A stretch of 64,000 nt of DNA from assembly GCF_964355755.1 (NCBI RefSeq), contig NC_092677.1, positions 6,019,001-6,083,000 of the forward strand, written 5' to 3'. A program made the position numbers and the translations under genes. Under the pieces are notes generated by a model, which searched no databases, was not told the DNA's origin, and saw only the letters and a list, made by a program, of their open reading frames with translations. This stretch comes from Antedon mediterranea (lineage: Eukaryota > Echinodermata > Crinoidea > Comatulida > Antedonidae). This document shows positions 59,046 through 64,000 of this stretch, piece by piece (the stretch's first letter is position 1; each line of letters begins with the position of its first letter).

Positions 59046-61262
59046 ATGGCACTCTCTTTTGAAGATGTGTTTAGAGATTTAAAGAAATCGTAAGTACACA
59101 TAATATGAATTATATACACATAGGGTTGATACGAGGCCTAATTCAATTATTTCCATTAAGCTTATTGATTACGTTTGACTATCATCAAATCGTTGACTTT
59201 AATTGAACTTGACTCAAATTAATAAAACCCATGTCTGTCTGTCTGTCCGGGTTTATTGAAAGACTAGGGGTTGCACGATCTTCAAACTAATAAGTAACCC
59301 TGAGGATATAGGTGAGTATGAATCTGATAAATGATGTTTTAAATTACATTTGAAACTTGCTCTGGGGTAGGTATACTTACTGGTAGATAAAAAACATTAT
59401 TACTGTATTATTATACATTCCAGATGTGGCCAATTAAAAAAGTAGAGTTAGTTAATGTTTAAAAGTGACATTCAAAATGGTAAGGTTGCAAATCTACAAA
59501 TGCAAATATTTTCTGTACAATTAAATTCGGCTGACCTATGAATATATTAATCTAGTAATTTAGTTGAATGAGAATTTTACAACCATTTTCTGACTTGTAT
59601 ATTCTTTTTATTTCAGAGGTAGAATAAGGGATGACGACTCATCAAGTGATGAAGAAACGGCTACTATCTTGACTACCACGGAAATGTAAATATTTACCAA
59701 ATTGAATTGCTCAGTTTGTAATTTTTAATTTGCATTTCATTGTATAGCCCATTTTTCTAAAAAGTTAAGCTCTTTTTCAATGTTGAATTATAAGAATTTT
59801 CTTGATTTTTGATTGTAAACACTAGGAAGACATGATGATCGTTGTTCTTCCAAACCGCTTTCAGAAAATGATTATCAAAGTTATTAGAAATACTTATATT
59901 TTTAAATAAGCAATAGAACGAAAAGTTATTGTAGTAGACTAAACACCTTTGTTAGCAATGTTGAGTACAAAATTGTGTAGTATTTTGATAAGTATTTTCT
60001 GTTAATTTCAGTGGTACAATAAGGAGTGGCAACTCATACAGTGAAGATAATTCAAACAAAACTACTTTCTTACCAACAAAAAAAATGTAAATATTTGCCA
60101 AATTAAATTGCTATTTAACATGATGCACTTGTAATTTTTAATCATGTATCTTGGAATAGTCTATTTTTCAAAAGGGACTAGGAATATTTATATTTTTTAA
60201 TAAGCAATAGAACGAAGAGTTATTGTAGTAGACTAAACACTTTTGTCAGCAATTGAAAATTGTCTAGTATTAATTATAAATTTTTTTGTTTCAGTGCTAC
60301 TGACTGTAACAAAACGTTGTTCACCAAAAAAACGTAAATATTTATTTAATTGAATGTCCATAATAAAACTGCTGATACTTTTGTTAATTGTAAACTCAGA
60401 TTGGTGGTACATAATGTTGGATGTCACTATCTCTAATAGTTTATGAGTATATTTCACTATATGTTATTTGTAAATGTTGCTACCATCCTACTGTATACTG
60501 TCATTGGGTTTAAAAATGTATATTTTTATATTATAAATTGCTAATTTTTTATTTAGATTGCGACCAGTAAAGACAGCATATGACATATTAGATGGTCTTA
60601 CATTCTGTGGTCTAAGAATTGTACGTATTTATTAACTCTTATCAAAATTAAATTATTACAGAAAACTACTGTATTTATATATATGCATAAGCAGAAATTC
60701 ATAAACGATGCCATTGTCATAAATGTCCTGATTTATTCATTTTTTTAGCCAAGATCAGATACTAAGAATAATGGTATGCAATCTGAAATTTGTATTTCAT
60801 TTTTCAATTTAGGTTCAGTTTTGTTTTCATGTCCAAAATGTTTTAAATGTTTTTTTTTTTGTGTTGATATGTTGATATTTAATAGTAACTTGAATAGTGT
60901 ATTTTTTCTTTATGATGTTAATTAAAAATAAGTATTGTTTGACTATTTTGACATCATTGGGAAATAAGATATAATTTTAAATATTGAATTTTGGTGTTTT
61001 CTTAGACATTGGTACAAACTATGGGGAAGAAGAAGAAGAAGGAACTGTAAGTATTATACCAGCATAGACTAAAATGCTTTGAAAGCTAACCTCGCCCAAA
61101 TTTTTATATGAAAAGTGTGTATCATTGTAACTGTGAAACATCCCTCAACGTCTTTTCTAATTAGTATAAAAATAGTATTTTTATGTCTTTTTTTTTTAAT
61201 AGGTATCTTATGTGGACACTTCCTATAGGCCAGATGATTCAATATCTGAAACTAGTGATGAA
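59046..61262 (+). CDS. Unrecognised Ser/Asp-rich protein with triplicated exons, 3' end beyond the model
   Basis: Eight in-frame exons: 59046-59089 (starts MALSFEDVFRDLKK), 59617-59685, 60012-60086, 60295-60333, 60557-60620, 60749-60773, 61006-61046, 61203-61262 (417 nt, 139 aa so far). All have GT-AG ends and consistent phases. The product is hydrophilic and acidic with no signal peptide or membrane segment. Motifs are SSSDEETATI (possible CK2-type sites), an uncharged block KTAYDILDGLTFCGLRIP, a run of five Glu, and RPDDSISETSDE. Exons 2, 3 and 4 are homologous to one another (GRIR../GTIR../ATD..), are all phase 2-2, and share the flanking intron word GTAAATATTT. I know no family with this architecture. 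The continuation past 61262 (GTAGGTG donor) was not found before the window end. Confidence 0.68.
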
Positions 61263-61317
61263 GTAGGTGTTATACTTTTAATGTTAATTTTGAAATCGTA
61301 TTTTGAAACTTTTAATG

Positions 61318-61467
61318 TTATAAAACAAATATTTACTGGGCTTTCATCGGGTAACGGTTACAAATATAGCCCTCGACTTCGTCTCAGGATATAGCATAGT
61401 CTCCAGATCACCTTGGTCTATATTTTTAACCATGCCCCTCAGTCCAGTAAATATTTGTATAACATAC
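61318..61467. mobile_element. Palindromic ~150-bp MITE
   Basis: AAAACAAATATTTACTGGGC at the left is mirrored by CAGTCCAGTAAATATTTGTATAAC at the right. The interior has GGGTAACGGTTACAAATATAG and TCTATATTTTTAACC, a second inverted pair. It immediately follows exon 8 of the plus-strand gene. Confidence 0.75.
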
Positions 61468-64000
61468 AACGTAATGTATTGCCTAGGCCAAAACTACTAC
61501 TTATCTATCTAGCGAACCATTTGTAAGAAGCGAAATACCCCCTATCCCAATATTCTCATATTATAACGCCTTATAAAATACTGTATTGTTATGAATATTA
61601 TACCAGCATAGACCTAGTGGGTTTAAAATGTTTCTAAAATGCTTTGAAAACTAGGCATGCTATGGCTGCTAAGCTAGTCCCTGCCTAAAAGAATAGTAAC
61701 TGACGGCAGTGCCAAATAATAATTTTAATACTACGTATGTTGGTTAAAACTTAGTATTATTAGGTATCCCAATGAAAAAATTCAGATTAATTTTTTTAAA
61801 TTTCCTTTAAGTTAACCATAAAGAACTTAATGTAATTAGCATTTTGCAATTTAAATGATTGAAATCCGATTACCCGTTCTAAAGTTATGGTTATTTAAAG
61901 TGGTAAAAAAATATACGATTTTTTGCCTAAAAATGGTGTTTTTTGCAGTTGAAATTGGAAGCATTTTTAAAAGGTTATAACTTTTACAATAATTAGTTAA
62001 AAGTTTTGAATTTTGTTAAACCTATAGATATCACAGAGTTGTACAACTCTATTTTTTTTGGAGCCTCAACGAAACCTATTTTTTAAATTATTGGTCCGCA
62101 AAGTGGTAGGAAAGCATTTAACGCCCATTTTTGCTGGAATTCCCTAAAAAATGAAAAAACTGCAATTTTTCAATGATCTGTAACTTTTGAACTACGGTAC
62201 TAATTCATTTAATTTTTTTTGTACTTGTTAGAATGTAGTGTATATTTCATTAATAAATATATTTTAGATGTGTATTTGAAAAAAAAAAATTTTTAATGGT
62301 AAAATTTAAAATTATAAAAAAAAAAAAATGAAAAAGTATGTTAAAAACGGTGTGTACTGTTTCCTTTCTTTTACACTAATTTTCGGTAAGTATAATTATT
62401 AGAATATTTTAATATACTTTATATTTATAATTTCAATCATAAATACTATTATATATAACTTTTGAATACGTAAAACAAGATTTTAGGCCCATATGATTAT
62501 GACACCAAATCTAAGCCGGGCTGCTAAGTAAGATATGCTCTTTTAAGGCAAACGCACAATATGGGTCAAAATAAACTCATTTAAACTAATCAATGTTAAG
62601 TAAAACAATTAATTGTTTACCTGAATAGTATATATAACATTATAAAAATTGTTTTCTTTTCGTATTATTACGTTATTAAATTGAAATACGGAGCTAAAGT
62701 TTAGGCCAAGTCACGGCTTACTCGCGATCAGTAGTCGCTCCCGTTAAAGTATTTCGGTCGCAGTTAATGACTTTCGGCCGCCGTATACAGAGTCAAATGT
62801 AACGTTGGTAAATTAGCTTAATAAATTTTCTCGGTACATTTTAACCTAACGCATTTGCATTGTATACTTGCATAATAAATCTTCCGCACATTACATCAAT
62901 TTTAAGTTGTTAAATTAATGTGTAAAACCAGATATTCTACGACGGAAAAGGACATGTCAATCTCCGACATCGCTGCTGTCACACATCTCGCGTCGAGCCG
63001 ATCGAACTCGAGCGAGGAAAACTAAACAACGTGTTCAAAATATGGAACGTACCATTCGCTGATAGGGTGCATTAATGTATTTAACAGAAAACGCCACAAC
63101 AAACACGCGCGTATTTTAGAGTACAATATTTTACTCACTACAATATTCACCGGATTATAATGGTTGGATCTTTAAAATTTTTGAACGGGATTTACGCCTC
63201 ATGCACCATTTTAAAATGTAGTTCGCACAATTACCATGCACAATACGTTTGTAAACTATGTTTTATCAATTTCAATGTAGATTTAGCTATAATTTAATAC
63301 CAAAATCCATAATATTTTTCCATAAACGGTGAATCAAAATTGGATTTTTGTCACAAAAATTGACTTTTCGTTACAAAAAACCTATTTATAGAAGACGATT
63401 TTCGTATCAAATTAAAGCTTATTTAAAGCCTGATAACATACAACAAAAATTAATCCGCTAGCTCCAATGGTAATCGTGCGATCGTGTTTTGAAAACTGAT
63501 GGGGATTTTCCGATGAGGTTTTCAACGCGCGGAAATCGGCTCGACGGGATTTTAGAACCGTTTTAAAATCGCATTTTCTCGGCAACTAATTCATTAATTT
63601 TAATTATAAACACACTTATACATAGATTAAAACAAGTACTTTCAAACAATATAAATTTTGTAAGTATTAATTAAGATTGAATACGATTTATTTAACATCA
63701 AAGTCATACTACTTTTTCGAATTTCGTCAATATTTCAAAAGTGATATAGGCTATGGGGCATGGCCTTCTATCGTTTCATTTCGTGATCCCCTATCGGGGG
63801 GGAGAATAAAATTGCTATGACAATTATAACAAAAATATAGATAATCTTAAACTGGCCGGTCCCGGTTGTAAATTTTACGCGTCAACGAAATATGTTTGTT
63901 TTTATATGTATTTTATTGTGATATAGAAGATTTTTGTAGGTCAGTACAGGTCGCACAATTGACCAATCAAAAAATTTGTCTTTTAACTCATGAAGCTGTG
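61468..64000. other. No supported feature
   Basis: AT-rich DNA, probably intron of the plus-strand gene. A stretch at 61.9-62.3 kb has several A/T homopolymers. 62.7-63.1 kb and 63.46-63.56 kb are locally CpG-richer (ATCGAACTCGAGCG, GATCGTGTTTTG) without an identifiable exon. Confidence 0.5.

Noticed and set aside
1-64000. CRISPR arrays, operons, bacterial promoters or terminators
   Set aside because: The window is spliced animal DNA, and all tandem repeats are minisatellites without spacer structure.

Overview
This is eukaryotic genomic DNA. Coding exons are short and bounded by GT-AG introns, the sequence is AT-rich, and SINE, LINE and MITE debris is abundant. The genes are animal genes (a nuclear IkappaB, HYOU1, BAG1, a MOXD1-type copper monooxygenase). 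Their divergence from human, the invertebrate-style tRNA SINEs and the pervasive TAGGCCTA-rich low complexity suggest a marine invertebrate deuterostome, most likely an echinoderm. That taxonomic call is inference.

Layout: 0.5-6.0 kb (-) a complete 7-exon IkappaB-zeta-like gene with a perfect kappaB site just upstream. 8.3-9.6 kb (-) a two-exon death-domain protein. 12.0-24.5 kb (-) a complete 22-coding-exon HYOU1 (ER Hsp70/GRP170), with a likely noncoding first exon near 27.9 kb and an ER-stress-element-like motif behind it. Its first intron holds a 2.6 kb Mutator-like element with 9-bp target duplications. 29.0-31.5 kb (-) BAG1, an Hsp70 nucleotide-exchange cofactor. 31.6-36.2 kb is repeat-rich intergenic DNA. 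36.2-44.8 kb (-) a complete 13-exon MOXD1-type monooxygenase. 47.8-55.3 kb (-) an unrecognised single-pass membrane protein whose last exon carries an ITIM and an ITSM-like tyrosine motif. Its 5' end is unresolved. 57.6 kb to beyond 61.3 kb (+) an unrecognised gene with a CpG-rich promoter and three related tandem exons.

Functional themes: HYOU1 and BAG1 both serve Hsp70-type chaperone systems (ER lumen and cytosol). The IkappaB-zeta-like, death-domain and ITIM genes would fit signalling or innate immunity. Nothing here is an operon. Exon models were built by hand, by joining splice sites that keep the reading frame and match remembered family architecture. For NFKBIZ-like, HYOU1, BAG1, MOXD1 and the death-domain gene the exon lengths sum to an exact multiple of three ending in a stop codon.
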